A stretch of 44,481 nt of DNA from the IMG/VR virus record IMGVR_UViG_3300042691_042834, positions 1-44,481 of that record. The stretch is one strand, 5' to 3'. Position numbers and translations under genes: made by a program. This document shows, one piece after another, positions 7,403 through 15,812 of the stretch. How positions within the stretch are numbered: the first letter of the stretch is position 1; the number at the start of each line of letters is the position of its first letter. The DNA comes from a virus. Below the pieces are notes generated by a model. It was not told the DNA's origin. It made no database searches and saw nothing but the letters and a program-made list of their open reading frames with translations.

Positions 7403-7778
7403 CATCGAGCACCGTCTCGAGGAGCTCCGGGAGTACTACCCGTCGCAGGACCACGTCGTCCTGGACGAGGCGCTGGAGACGATCCGCCGGCTGCGCGAGG
7501 AGCTGCGCCGCGTCACCTACAACACCACGGTCCGCGAGGCGATGGAGGACCTGAACCCGCAGGCCCTGTACCTCGACGGCTTCGACGACGCCATCGTCGG
7601 CTACGCAAACCAGTGGGGGTCTCCTCCGCTCGTGGTCTACGACGGCGAGAAGATCGTCGAGATCCTGTCGAAGGACATGAGCCTCGAGGAGGCCCAGGAG
7701 TTCTTCTCTTACAACATCGAGTGCGCGTACGTCGGCCCCGGCACCCCGCTGATCCTGCACCGTCCCCTGGAGGACTGA
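7389..7778 (+). CDS. Conserved small phage protein, function unknown
   Basis: This is a 129-residue acidic protein. The N-terminal 40 residues predict a coiled helix (R-L-E-E-L-R...R-R-L-R-E-E-L-R-R-V). It is followed by L-D-G-F-D-D-A-I-V-G-Y-A, then P-P-L-V-V-Y-D-G-E-K-I-V-E-I-L and E-E-A-Q-E-F-F-S-Y-N-I...A-Y-V-G. This second pattern occurs in many phages in early or packaging regions, with no assigned activity that I know of. The stop overlaps the TerL start (TGATG). The dispersed motif is read here in its third sense frame (Q-W-G-S). Confidence 0.75.
   Translation: MPQPDIEHRLEELREYYPSQDHVVLDEALETIRRLREELRRVTYNTTVREAMEDLNPQALYLDGFDDAIVGYANQWGSPPLVVYDGEKIVEILSKDMSLEEAQEFFSYNIECAYVGPGTPLILHRPLED
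7609..7620 (+). repeat. Dispersed motif copy 4
   Basis: Exact 12-mer, read as (N)-Q-W-G-S. Confidence 0.9.
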
Positions 7779-9736
7779 TGGTCCGAAGGATACAGGGACG
7801 GGCGGAGGGCAACGAGAACTACCCTCTTCCGCCGGACTACGACTCGCTGACCGACGAGGGCCAGAGGCTCGCGCGGGTGAACGCCTGCCGGCAGTGGCTC
7901 GTTCCGGAGGAGAGCGGCGCCGCGCGTGGCGACAACCTCGTGGCTTCGCTCTGGTTCTTCGACCACTACTACCTGTGGCCGGACGAGGAGGCGGACGTCA
8001 ATCCGCTGTTCTACGACGACACGCCGCTCGAGACTCCGGACTTCCACTGGGTTCTTCTGCGCCAGTGGGCCGCGTACCGCCTGACCGCAGCCGTCGCGCC
8101 ACGAGGTTCCGCGAAGTCGTACCTCAACTGCAAGGACATGCTGCTCCGCATGATCACGCGGCCGGCGTATTCGTTCGTGTACGCGACGTCGACGCACCCG
8201 AACGCCCGCGAGGTAGGCGAACGGATCAAGCGCCAGCTCATCCACAACCAGCGTCTGTTCGACGACTTCGCCCCCGAGTTCGACGGGCGCATCGTTCCGC
8301 GACGCGGCGAAGGCTCGTTCAGCACGGAGCACATGATCCTGAACAACGGATCGTGGCTCCGGCTCCTGAGCGCGTCCAGCAAGCAGCGTGGCGGCCGTCC
8401 GCGACGGTACAGGCTGGACGACCCCGAGTACGACCCGAAGGCCACGACGCCGATGTCCGTGCTCCGCGCGTACATGGACGAGCTTCTCTTCAAGATCGTG
8501 ATCCCGATGGTCACGCGCCCGGACACGGGCGTGGACTGGGTGGGCACGTTCGTGTCGAAGCGGCACTACCTGTGGCATGCGATGCAGCTCGAGGACACGC
8601 CGGACGGACCCAAGGCCAAGGATCCCCGCTTCAACCGCTGGTCGCGCCTCGTGATCCCGGCTGCGATCGAGGAGAACGGCGTCATGTCGTCGTGCTGGCC
8701 GGAGATGTGGCCGACGACGAGGGCCGAACGCATGCAGCTGGCGGCGACCCGTCCGCGCTTCCGCGACTCGCTGTCGCTCGAGGAGATCCGCGAGACGATC
8801 GGCGTAGCTAACTTCAACTCGGAGTACCTCGCGAACCCAGGAGATGGCGGCTCGTCGTTCTTCGGCGAGCTCGACGAGGACCGGCACTCCTGGTGGTTCG
8901 AGGACATCGACGACAGGCTGGACCAGCCGCTGCTCTCGACGACGTACATCTGCTGGAACGAGCGGATGGGCGAGACGTTCGAGCGCCGCAAGATGCCGCT
9001 CCCGGACTTCATCCGCAGCCACAGCCGCCTGTTCATCACGGCGGACACGTCGCACACGACGGGCAAGGACTCCGACTTCAAGGTCTGCTGCCTGATGGCC
9101 GTGACTCCGCAGAACGACCTGTTCGTCCTCGACCTCTGGGCCCGGCAGGGCCAGGAGTCGGAGCTGGTCCGGGCGATCTTCGAGATGGCGGACCGCTGGC
9201 GCTGTCCGACGGTGCACCCGGAATGCATCCGCCAGGGCGTCTCGCTCTACAACGCGCTGAACGCGATCGTGTCCACCCGGGCGAACGACATGGCCGGCGT
9301 CGCCCACCTGCCCCGCATCTCCAAGCTGAACCCCGGCATGGCGGAGAAGCAGGACAAGATCGCCGGCATGCAGTTCCGGTTCGAGCACGGGAAGATCAAG
9401 CTGCCCCTGTGGCGCCGGGACCAGAACCCGTGGCGCCTGCTGTTCGACCAGATCGAGTCGTTCAACCCCGAAGCCCAGGACGGCGGCCTGGAGAAGGACG
9501 ACTGCATCGACGCGGTCGCCATGTCCCAGTTCGTGCTTCGCGGCCGTCTGTCCAAGGCCCCCGGGGCACCGAGCGACAAGACCCTGTTCGAGCGTCTTCG
9601 GGACGGGGAGTACGTGGAGAACGGGTACCACATCGGGGAGGGACTGAACCTCGAAGCCCTGACCGCCGACCAGATCAAGGAGATCCTCGATGCACGAGCG
9701 CCTGCAGCCGGGCCAGTCCGCAAGAACCGGATCTGA
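7778..9736 (+). CDS. terL: Terminase large subunit
   Basis: This 652-residue packaging motor pumps DNA into the procapsid and cuts concatemers. The N-terminal ATPase has Walker A A-P-R-G-S-A-K-S at residues 107-114 and a Walker B-type R-L-D-D-P-E at about 212-217. The C-terminal RNase H-fold nuclease shows the first catalytic Asp in F-I-T-A-D-T-S-H-T-T-G-K-D-S-D-F and a late acidic pair in D-D-C-I-D-A-V-A-M. The length fits podoviral large terminases. ATG 7778 is chosen because it overlaps the previous TGA and follows GGAGGA. No dispersed motif copy occurs in this gene. Confidence 0.93.
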   Translation: MVRRIQGRAEGNENYPLPPDYDSLTDEGQRLARVNACRQWLVPEESGAARGDNLVASLWFFDHYYLWPDEEADVNPLFYDDTPLETPDFHWVLLRQWAAYRLTAAVAPRGSAKSYLNCKDMLLRMITRPAYSFVYATSTHPNAREVGERIKRQLIHNQRLFDDFAPEFDGRIVPRRGEGSFSTEHMILNNGSWLRLLSASSKQRGGRPRRYRLDDPEYDPKATTPMSVLRAYMDELLFKIVIPMVTRPDTGVDWVGTFVSKRHYLWHAMQLEDTPDGPKAKDPRFNRWSRLVIPAAIEENGVMSSCWPEMWPTTRAERMQLAATRPRFRDSLSLEEIRETIGVANFNSEYLANPGDGGSSFFGELDEDRHSWWFEDIDDRLDQPLLSTTYICWNERMGETFERRKMPLPDFIRSHSRLFITADTSHTTGKDSDFKVCCLMAVTPQNDLFVLDLWARQGQESELVRAIFEMADRWRCPTVHPECIRQGVSLYNALNAIVSTRANDMAGVAHLPRISKLNPGMAEKQDKIAGMQFRFEHGKIKLPLWRRDQNPWRLLFDQIESFNPEAQDGGLEKDDCIDAVAMSQFVLRGRLSKAPGAPSDKTLFERLRDGEYVENGYHIGEGLNLEALTADQIKEILDARAPAAGPVRKNRI

Positions 9737-10193
9737 GACCCGGATCCCCCTCGTCGTGTTCGAGGCCATGTGCCGGTGGTACTTCGGCGGATCCGCCGTG
9801 AAGGAACCCCCACTGGACCCCGGGGTGGGTCCGATGGTCACGGTTTCCGATTCTTGGCTAGGGATACTCTCCCTGGCCTACTACGGAAACGGGCCCCGGC
9901 ACCCGACCGCAGAGACCAGTGGGGGTCTTCCCATCCAGTCCGACACTCCATCGCAGGAGCAGGTGCTCCAGTATGCTCAGGTGCGTAACTCCGTCCGGAT
10001 GGTTCCGGGCGGGTATGCCGCCCGCAAGGCGCAGGTGACCAATGGCAAACGACCCGATCAAGCTGACCAAGGATCCGATGGCGCTGGCCCGGATCATCGA
10101 CGAGCACTGCGAACGGGAGATGAGCCGCCTGTCGTACCGCCGGGCGACCTGGCTGGTGGCGCTGTACTACCTGATGGGGGCCCGTCAGTTTGA
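9690..10193 (+). CDS. Small unknown gene between TerL and portal, overlapping both
   Basis: ATG 9690 has a near-perfect SD (AAGGAG, 7-base spacing) inside the end of TerL. Codons from 9736 to about 10040 look coding, with G or C predominating at third positions. The protein has a hydrophobic stretch (V-S-D-S-W-L-G-I-L-S-L-A-Y-Y) and no recognised domain. The frame stays open 152 bases into the portal gene, where it loses coding character and the portal frame takes over, so the C-terminal 50 residues are probably tolerated read-through. It carries two oppositely oriented copies of the dispersed motif only 110 bases apart. Confidence 0.6.
   Translation: MHERLQPGQSARTGSETRIPLVVFEAMCRWYFGGSAVKEPPLDPGVGPMVTVSDSWLGILSLAYYGNGPRHPTAETSGGLPIQSDTPSQEQVLQYAQVRNSVRMVPGGYAARKAQVTNGKRPDQADQGSDGAGPDHRRALRTGDEPPVVPPGDLAGGAVLPDGGPSV
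9806..9816 (-). repeat. Dispersed motif copy 5
   Basis: Inverted copy read as P-P-L-D. An 18-mer around it (9800-9817) is identical to 22228-22245. Confidence 0.9.
9915..9926 (+). repeat. Dispersed motif copy 6
   Basis: Exact 12-mer read as T-S-G-G. Confidence 0.9.
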
Positions 10194-12057
10194 CGTGTTC
10201 GACCCCGACAGCGGGATGGTCCGCTACTCGTACCTCGATGACGAGGAGCGCCTGGACTTCCAGTCGAGCGAGCTGCTGAACGCGGTCGACAAGATCGCCG
10301 GCCGGCTCAGCAGCCTGGACTACAGGCCGCTGGTGCAGCGGGTCGGGTCCTCGCTGAGCTCGATCCGCCAGCGCTCGATCGCCCAGATCATGCTGGACCA
10401 GGTGGTCTCGGAGCACCAGCTCGGGCGCGTGGTTCCGCAGTTCAACCACATCTACGCGCTCCTCGGCTCGTGCGGCATCACCGGGCACATCGTGAACCAC
10501 GCGACCATCGGCCTCACCGCCGATCTCGAGATCGTGCATCCGATGGAGTTGTTCCCGTTCCCGAGCCTCAACCAGGACTACACCAAGCAGCGCGGCCTGC
10601 TGCGCCAGCGCATGGTCTCGATGGACTTCCTGAAGGACGTCTTCGGTCCCAAGGTGCAGCGCAACCGGGACAAGATGGAGTTCTACACGCTGAAGCCGGG
10701 CGAGACGTTCGAGCAGAAGTACGAGAACGAATACTCGCTCGGCACCAACGTGACCTACTCGGACTACAAGGGCGTGGGCCACGACACGGACGCCGACTAC
10801 ATGCAGGTGGTCCGGGTGCGCGAGCTGTGGCTCAAGGGTCCACGGGACACGGTGACCCGGTACGTGGTCACCAGCGGCGAGTACGTGATCCACGACGAGG
10901 ACCTGGAGGGCCGCGAGGTCTACTGCCCGATCGGCTTCGCGCGGTTCATGGAGAACGGCACGTTCCACGGAGCGGGCTGCTTCGACCTCCTGTTCCCGCT
11001 CTGCCGCGAGGCCGAGCGCCTGCAGAAGGCGCTCTTCAAGAACATCCGGGACATGGACCGGTACGGAGTCCTCGTGCTGCCGCACGGCTCGTTCAACGCG
11101 AACACGATGCTGCGCGACATCGGGCAGGGCCTGCGGGTGTTCCCATGGGAGCCCGATCCGATCAGCGAGGGATTCCGTCCGTTCAACATCACGCCGTTCA
11201 ACTCGGGCGACGTGCCGGGCCGCGTGTCCCAGTTCGCGATCCAGCAGATCGACCGGCTCAATCCGATCCGCGACCTGATCTCGGAGAAGGGGCGCGTCGA
11301 CTCGGCGACGGGACTGCAGTTCCTGGACGAGCAGGTGAACCGCGCCATGAACACGCCGACCGCCGGGGTGCAGCAGGCGTGGGGCGACTGCTACCGCGCG
11401 ATCCTGGCGGGCTCGGTCCGCGAGATCGTGTTCAGCCCCAAGACGTTCACGGTCGACCAGCTCACGCTCGATCTCGCCGGCGTCGTCGTGGATCCCGAGA
11501 CGATGGCCGTGAGCTTCGAGCAGAATCCGCTGCCGTCGCTCGGCCAGCTCTCCTTCAAGATCAAGGACATCAATCCGAGGAGCAAGGTCGCCCGCAAGCA
11601 GGAGGCCCTGCAGCTCCAGCAGCAGTTCCAGATCGACGTCGACTCGTTCCTGCTGTTCGCGCTGAAGGAGGGTCTGGACTTCGCCATGTGGACCGACGAG
11701 CACCAGTCGGCCTACGAGTCCGTGGTCCGGAACTGCCTGCTCCTGTACGGGGACGGAAAGACCCCGGGTCAGGTGATCCTGACTCCCCAGACTGTCAAGC
11801 CCGAGTTTCAGATGCGCGTCCTTCTCGCGTTCATGGCGAGCCCGACGATGTCGGTCGCCAGCGCGGAGGTGCAGGACGCCTTCATCGGATACCACAAGAC
11901 CCTTACCAGCTTTATGGGTCTGGTACTGCCCAATGCTCTCCCTAATCCTGATGATGTGGCTATGCTCTCGCAGCTGGACCGCCAGCTCAACCAACTCCAG
12001 GGCCAAGGCCAGCAGGCGCCGGCGCCCATGGGCAATCAACCTCAGCGAGTGATGTGA
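10042..12057 (+). CDS. Portal (head-tail connector) protein
   Basis: This is a 671-residue podovirus-type portal. Its dodecamer would form the vertex through which DNA enters and leaves. The N-terminal region (R-R-A-T-W-L-V-A-L-Y-Y-L-M-G-A-R-Q-F-D-V-F) and the following core (S-S-E-L-L-N-A-V-D-K-I-A-G-R-L) fit portal proteins placed between TerL and the scaffold. The start is either ATG 10042 or ATG 10078, which follows AAGGA. The C-terminal 40 residues are rich in Gln and Leu. The stop TGA overlaps the scaffold ATG (TGATG). No dispersed motif is present in 2 kb. Confidence 0.88.
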   Translation: MANDPIKLTKDPMALARIIDEHCEREMSRLSYRRATWLVALYYLMGARQFDVFDPDSGMVRYSYLDDEERLDFQSSELLNAVDKIAGRLSSLDYRPLVQRVGSSLSSIRQRSIAQIMLDQVVSEHQLGRVVPQFNHIYALLGSCGITGHIVNHATIGLTADLEIVHPMELFPFPSLNQDYTKQRGLLRQRMVSMDFLKDVFGPKVQRNRDKMEFYTLKPGETFEQKYENEYSLGTNVTYSDYKGVGHDTDADYMQVVRVRELWLKGPRDTVTRYVVTSGEYVIHDEDLEGREVYCPIGFARFMENGTFHGAGCFDLLFPLCREAERLQKALFKNIRDMDRYGVLVLPHGSFNANTMLRDIGQGLRVFPWEPDPISEGFRPFNITPFNSGDVPGRVSQFAIQQIDRLNPIRDLISEKGRVDSATGLQFLDEQVNRAMNTPTAGVQQAWGDCYRAILAGSVREIVFSPKTFTVDQLTLDLAGVVVDPETMAVSFEQNPLPSLGQLSFKIKDINPRSKVARKQEALQLQQQFQIDVDSFLLFALKEGLDFAMWTDEHQSAYESVVRNCLLLYGDGKTPGQVILTPQTVKPEFQMRVLLAFMASPTMSVASAEVQDAFIGYHKTLTSFMGLVLPNALPNPDDVAMLSQLDRQLNQLQGQGQQAPAPMGNQPQRVM

Positions 12058-13010
12058 TGTCCCAGATCGACAAGACCACGAAGATCACGCTCGACGACGG
12101 CACCGAGGTCTCCATCGCGGACCTTGTCCAGAACCGCAAGGACCTGGAAGAAGCACTCAAGATCAACGACACCCTGCAGGAAGACCTCAAGGAGGTCGGG
12201 CATCTGTTCCAGTCCGGAAGCACCTTGGAGCAGCGCGAGACGGCGATTCGCCACGTGCTCGAGAACCTGGGCTACGAGGATGGGCAGATCGTCTCATACC
12301 TGGAGCAGACCAGGAGTCAGCTGCAGCAGGCCGAACTTCCGGCGCAGGAGCCGGACGAGGACGAGGACGAGGTCGAGGAGATCGAGCTTCCGGACCTTCC
12401 GGACGAGGACGACGACATCGAGGACGAGGCCCCCGAGACCAGTGGGGGTTCCAAGGAGCGAACAATGAGCGACGAGCAGGAACGGGTCCTCCGGCAGGAG
12501 CTGGAGGCGCAGCGGGCGGAGCTTCACAAGATGCGGGTGCGCGAACTGCGCGAGCGTCTGGACTCCGAACTCAACCGGGTGATTGAAAGGAACCCGGAGA
12601 TCCAGAAACTTCTCACGGCGTCGCGTTCCCTTCGCGGGGACGATGGCGTCGAGCAGGCGAAGAGCACTCTCAGGGCGCAGCTTGAACGCGGAGCCCTGGA
12701 GCGCATGCAGGCCCGTCGCGCCACGGCGGGGACCTTCGAGGACGCATGGATGTCCGAGGAGGTCGACAAGGCTGCCGAGCCCGTGCTCGGTACTTTCCGG
12801 TCGGTAATCGGCGACATCGACAAGCTCGGTCGGTCGTCGGAAACGGTCACCGGACTCGACGCGGAGGAGATTCTCCGCTCCAAGCCGGTGCCCGAACCGG
12901 AGTACAAGGAAGGAGCCACCATCAGCGACATCGAGTCGCAGGTCAAGAGCTTCGCCTCGGACACCATCAAGCGGGCGCTGGCGTCGTCTCCAGGTGAGTC
13001 CGTCGTCTAA
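12057..13010 (+). CDS. Scaffold (capsid assembly) protein
   Basis: This 317-residue, strongly acidic, helical protein lies directly before the major capsid gene, the usual place for scaffolds that shape the procapsid and then leave. Residues about 20-95 and 140-210 predict coiled helices. Between them lies an acidic run of about 30 residues (D-E-D-E-D-E-V-E-E...D-E-D-D-D-I-E-D-E). ATG 12057 overlaps the portal stop; GTG 12054 is an in-frame alternative. A strong internal start at 12465 may give a second, shorter scaffold. The motif copy at 12438 encodes T-S-G-G between the acidic run and the internal start. Confidence 0.82.
   Translation: MSQIDKTTKITLDDGTEVSIADLVQNRKDLEEALKINDTLQEDLKEVGHLFQSGSTLEQRETAIRHVLENLGYEDGQIVSYLEQTRSQLQQAELPAQEPDEDEDEVEEIELPDLPDEDDDIEDEAPETSGGSKERTMSDEQERVLRQELEAQRAELHKMRVRELRERLDSELNRVIERNPEIQKLLTASRSLRGDDGVEQAKSTLRAQLERGALERMQARRATAGTFEDAWMSEEVDKAAEPVLGTFRSVIGDIDKLGRSSETVTGLDAEEILRSKPVPEPEYKEGATISDIESQVKSFASDTIKRALASSPGESVV
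12438..12449 (+). repeat. Dispersed motif copy 7
   Basis: Exact 12-mer read as T-S-G-G, ending three bases before the internal SD of the scaffold gene. Confidence 0.92.
12453..13010 (+). promoter_or_regulatory. Internal translation start giving a nested short scaffold
   Basis: AAGGAG at 12453-12458 is six bases from ATG 12465, which is in frame with the scaffold (codon 137 after ATG 12057). The product would be 181 residues, starting M-S-D-E-Q-E-R-V-L-R-Q-E-L, precisely the second coiled domain without the acidic N-terminal half. Nested in-frame scaffolds are known in other phages, for example lambda Nu3 within C. Confidence 0.6.
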
Positions 13011-13025
13011 CTCAGGAACCAAGAC

Positions 13026-14714
13026 ATGCCTTTCGCAACAACCGGGTCGATCTTCGACCGTCAGTCAAACCGCATTCAGGAAATCCTCAACAAGTCGATG
13101 CGCGTCTTCCTTGCCGGACTCGATCCGGTCTGGCGCGACAACGTCGTCACCAGCCAGGGCGTCGGCAACTCCGGCGACCTCGGCCGCGACCTCAAGATCA
13201 CCAAGCTCTTCATGGGCAGCCTCACCGGCGTGATCGAGTCGGGCCGTTCGTTCGGCGAGCAGGACCTCTACGGCAGCGGCACCTCGTCGCTTGGTCCGTC
13301 GATGCACCTGCAGTCGGCGTCCCAGGCGTACCCGAGCCCGCTCGAAGGTCCGAACGCCACGGCGTACCGCCTTGCGGTTCCGATGCGTTCGCTCGTCACC
13401 AACCTGATGATCACCCTCGGTGAGAAGCAGGCCGACGCGACTCCCGCGCTCATCGACCAGGTCGTGGCTCCGAAGCTCACGGCGTTCGCCCGCAACATGG
13501 CGCACACCCTGTGCAACTACTGGTACCTGAGCCAGAACGACTCGTACCGGCTCTGCGCCCTCTCGAACACCGAGGTTCGTTCCGTGGCTTCCGCCACCGG
13601 ACCGACCGGAACCTCGACCTCGACGTACTACCAGATCCGCTTCAACCCGACGAACCAGGCCACTCACCGGTTCTCCCGGGGCATGCGCGTGGACATGGTG
13701 TACTCGGACGGCGATCGGGCGAACGATACGCAGGCTGCCCAGGCCAACCAGAACCGTGGCACCCGTCGTCAGCTGCTCGTCGAGAGCGTCGATCCGCTGA
13801 CCAACACGGTGGTCCTGGTCACTGACGTCGATCCCAACGTCAACTTCTTCGATACTGGCGGATCGGCGCCTGGATCGGCTGTCACCAGCACCTACGCCGC
13901 CCAGACCGACTTCGATTCCTGCTTCATCGTGTACGCGAACGCGACGATCAACGGTTCCAACGTCGGATCGAACACGTTCGTCGGCATCGCCGGCATCAAC
14001 AGCTGGCTGAAGAACGGATACGAGACCGGCACCGACGCGACCAAGCTCCTTGGCGCAGAGGCCGATTCGTCCGACTTCATCGACGTCGCGGAGCGTCCGG
14101 AGTTCAAGAGTTTCAAGTACAACGTCAACGGCGTCCTGACCGAGTACAACATGAAGCGCTACATCCAGCGCGTCCACTCGGCGTTCGAGCCGCTCGGTCA
14201 CACGATCGACACGCTCGTCGCGTCCGAGGGCGTCTGGAACGCCTACGAGTCGCAGAAGATCGGCCAGTACCGGATCGACCGCACCAACCGCGTCGCGTCG
14301 ATCTCGAACGAGGGCCAGGCCGAAGGCTTCTCGTTCAGCTTCGAGGGCCGCACCTACAAGGGCCACACCTCGCGGTTCGTCGAGCTCGGCACCATGTACG
14401 GTCTCAAGCTCGGCGGCAAGAACTGGAAGAAGTACGTCCCGGCATCTCCGGCCGGAATGTCCAAGATGGCCCAGGCCGACGCCTACGTTCCGTTCGAGTT
14501 CGTCGCGAGCGCCATCACGGGCACTTCGACCAACCAGCTCCCGGTCTACCTGACCACGAGCACGTCGAGCGGTTCCAACGCGAACCTGGTCACCCAGGCT
14601 TCGCAGATGCCCGGCCGCATCCGCATGCAGCTCGTGCCCGACCAGGTCAACGGCATGAAGCTGACCGGCATCACCGAGGATCGCCTGTACATGGGTACCA
14701 ACAACATCGCCTGA
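13026..14714 (+). CDS. Major capsid protein
   Basis: This 562-residue protein follows the scaffold and is followed by a strong terminator, which fits the most highly expressed virion gene. The sequence is alpha/beta with long charged loops, and the last quarter reads like a compact core domain (R-F-V-E-L-G-T-M-Y-G-L-K-L-G-G-K-N-W-K-K). It is longer than minimal HK97-fold capsids of about 300-400 residues, so inserted domains are likely in the middle (about residues 190-310, rich in Thr, Ser, Asn and Gly). The fold itself is inferred from position and general pattern. No dispersed motif copy occurs here. Confidence 0.82.
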   Translation: MPFATTGSIFDRQSNRIQEILNKSMRVFLAGLDPVWRDNVVTSQGVGNSGDLGRDLKITKLFMGSLTGVIESGRSFGEQDLYGSGTSSLGPSMHLQSASQAYPSPLEGPNATAYRLAVPMRSLVTNLMITLGEKQADATPALIDQVVAPKLTAFARNMAHTLCNYWYLSQNDSYRLCALSNTEVRSVASATGPTGTSTSTYYQIRFNPTNQATHRFSRGMRVDMVYSDGDRANDTQAAQANQNRGTRRQLLVESVDPLTNTVVLVTDVDPNVNFFDTGGSAPGSAVTSTYAAQTDFDSCFIVYANATINGSNVGSNTFVGIAGINSWLKNGYETGTDATKLLGAEADSSDFIDVAERPEFKSFKYNVNGVLTEYNMKRYIQRVHSAFEPLGHTIDTLVASEGVWNAYESQKIGQYRIDRTNRVASISNEGQAEGFSFSFEGRTYKGHTSRFVELGTMYGLKLGGKNWKKYVPASPAGMSKMAQADAYVPFEFVASAITGTSTNQLPVYLTTSTSSGSNANLVTQASQMPGRIRMQLVPDQVNGMKLTGITEDRLYMGTNNIA

Positions 14715-14734
14715 TCCGGCGACAGCAGTCGAAG

Positions 14735-14764
14735 AAGGAGGCCGTCCGCAAGGGCGGCCTCTTT
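14735..14764 (+). terminator. Intrinsic terminator after the capsid gene
   Basis: GAGGCCGTCC (14738-14747) pairs with GGGCGGCCTC (14752-14761) with one G-U and a GCAA tetraloop. Flanking AAG/TTT extends the stem, and TTTCATTT follows. Confidence 0.85.
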
Positions 14765-14781
14765 CATTTGATGCTACGGGT

Positions 14782-15267
14782 GTGGAACTTCCCGAGCCTC
14801 TCGACCGCTACAGGATCAGCCTATGGACGGCTGAGAAAGAGTTCCGGCGCCTCGGACGCAACTCGATCGACGGCCGCGAACCGCACGACATCGCGATGCA
14901 CTCCCTCTTCTCTCCCGCGTGGAGCGTCCACCGCGTCAGGCTCGACGTCATCGACGCCTACCGGAAGGAAAGAGGAAGGCGAGCGCGAACCGGAGAACCG
15001 CTCCGGCGCAAGTTCCAGCAGATCCCATCCGACCTCGCCACCCGCGATCCGCCTCATCATCCGGACGACTACCTCGACGGCTGGGACCTGTCGCCGGGAC
15101 AACTCAGGATGGTGCGTCTTCTCGTTGATGGGCTCACCAAGACGCAGACCGCCCGATGGCTCGGAGTCAGCCAAGCCGCCGTCACCGACGCCGTGCGGCG
15201 AATCAGAGAGAAGAACGAGCACAAGAGGAATCAGCACCTTGACAATGGTGATACACTGGACACATGA
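14782..15267 (+). CDS. Phage sigma-factor-like protein A
   Basis: This 161-residue protein starts at GTG 14782. Residues about 32-70 (H-D-I-A-M-H-S-L-F...V-R-L-D-V-I-D-A-Y-R-K-E-R) resemble sigma-70 region 2 in its short phage form. Residues about 105-145 (L-S-P-G-Q-L-R-M-V-R-L-L-V-D-G-L-T-K-T-Q-T-A-R-W-L-G-V-S-Q-A-A-V) are a region 4 type helix-turn-helix. It could redirect host RNA polymerase or act as a late regulator. It sits just after the capsid terminator, so it must be reached by read-through or its own promoter. A second sigma-like gene lies at 41096. There is no obvious SD. Confidence 0.65.
   Translation: MELPEPLDRYRISLWTAEKEFRRLGRNSIDGREPHDIAMHSLFSPAWSVHRVRLDVIDAYRKERGRRARTGEPLRRKFQQIPSDLATRDPPHHPDDYLDGWDLSPGQLRMVRLLVDGLTKTQTARWLGVSQAAVTDAVRRIREKNEHKRNQHLDNGDTLDT
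15252..15257 (+). promoter_or_regulatory. Possible -10 box TACACT six bases before ATG 15264
   Basis: TACACT ends six bases before a start codon that lacks an SD, the spacing of a leaderless transcript. No matching -35 is seen, and the TTGACA at 15239 is only 7 bases upstream. Confidence 0.2.
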
Positions 15268-15809
15268 GCGACGATCTGATCTCTCGGGAACTGCTGTTTG
15301 GAACGGAGTTTTCGCAGGAACGATTCGAGCTGGTCCCAGACGGACCTTGGATCGAATCGCTCAGGCGCAGAACGGGACAGAAGGACCTGTTCGTCTACCG
15401 GCATCGGAAGAGCCAGCGGTTCGGGGTGGCCCAGTGGCGGGTCAAGCCGGCCGTGTTCGGGCAGGGGATCGCGGTTGCCGTGGAGATCTGCCTGTTCTCG
15501 GCGCCTCCGGACCAGAATCCCAAGGACCTTCCGGACTTCGAGTGGCTGGTCTGGCGCTGCCAGCCGGAACACGTGACGTTCGACGAAGAGCGTCGAAAGA
15601 GGATGCAGGCCTTGTCGGAGAAGCACCGGGCGTTGCTTGACCGGAAGACGGCGCTCGACGACATGGACAAGGTGCTGCGGAAGAGGGGGCTGGACGAGGC
15701 CGCCGACAATCTGAGTCTTGAAGACGTGCCGGATGAAGGTCCGGAGCTCGACCAGATGCGCGAGCTGCTGAACTGGGCCATGAAGGACAAGATCATTTCC
15801 ACGGGCTGA
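15264..15809 (+). CDS. 181-residue unknown protein
   Basis: The start ATG overlaps the previous TGA. The first 100 residues look like a small beta-rich domain (L-F-V-Y-R-H-R-K-S-Q-R-F-G-V-A-Q-W-R-V). The remainder predicts helices rich in Glu, Lys and Leu (E-R-R-K-R-M-Q-A-L-S-E-K-H-R-A-L-L-D). No family is recognised. It lies between the sigma-like gene and the tail adaptor. A role in assembly is possible but unsupported. Confidence 0.65.
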   Translation: MSDDLISRELLFGTEFSQERFELVPDGPWIESLRRRTGQKDLFVYRHRKSQRFGVAQWRVKPAVFGQGIAVAVEICLFSAPPDQNPKDLPDFEWLVWRCQPEHVTFDEERRKRMQALSEKHRALLDRKTALDDMDKVLRKRGLDEAADNLSLEDVPDEGPELDQMRELLNWAMKDKIISTG

Positions 15810-15812
15810 CCC

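Noticed and set aside
7709-9841. 710-residue minus-strand frame opposite TerL
   Set aside because: Its composition (Arg, Val, Leu, His) is that of antisense to GC-rich coding DNA, and TerL on the plus strand is certain.
9838-12039. 733-residue minus-strand frame opposite the portal
   Set aside because: Shadow of the portal gene with the same antisense composition.
15239-15257. TTGACA plus TACACT as a standard sigma-70 promoter
   Set aside because: The two boxes are only 7 bases apart, not 16-18.
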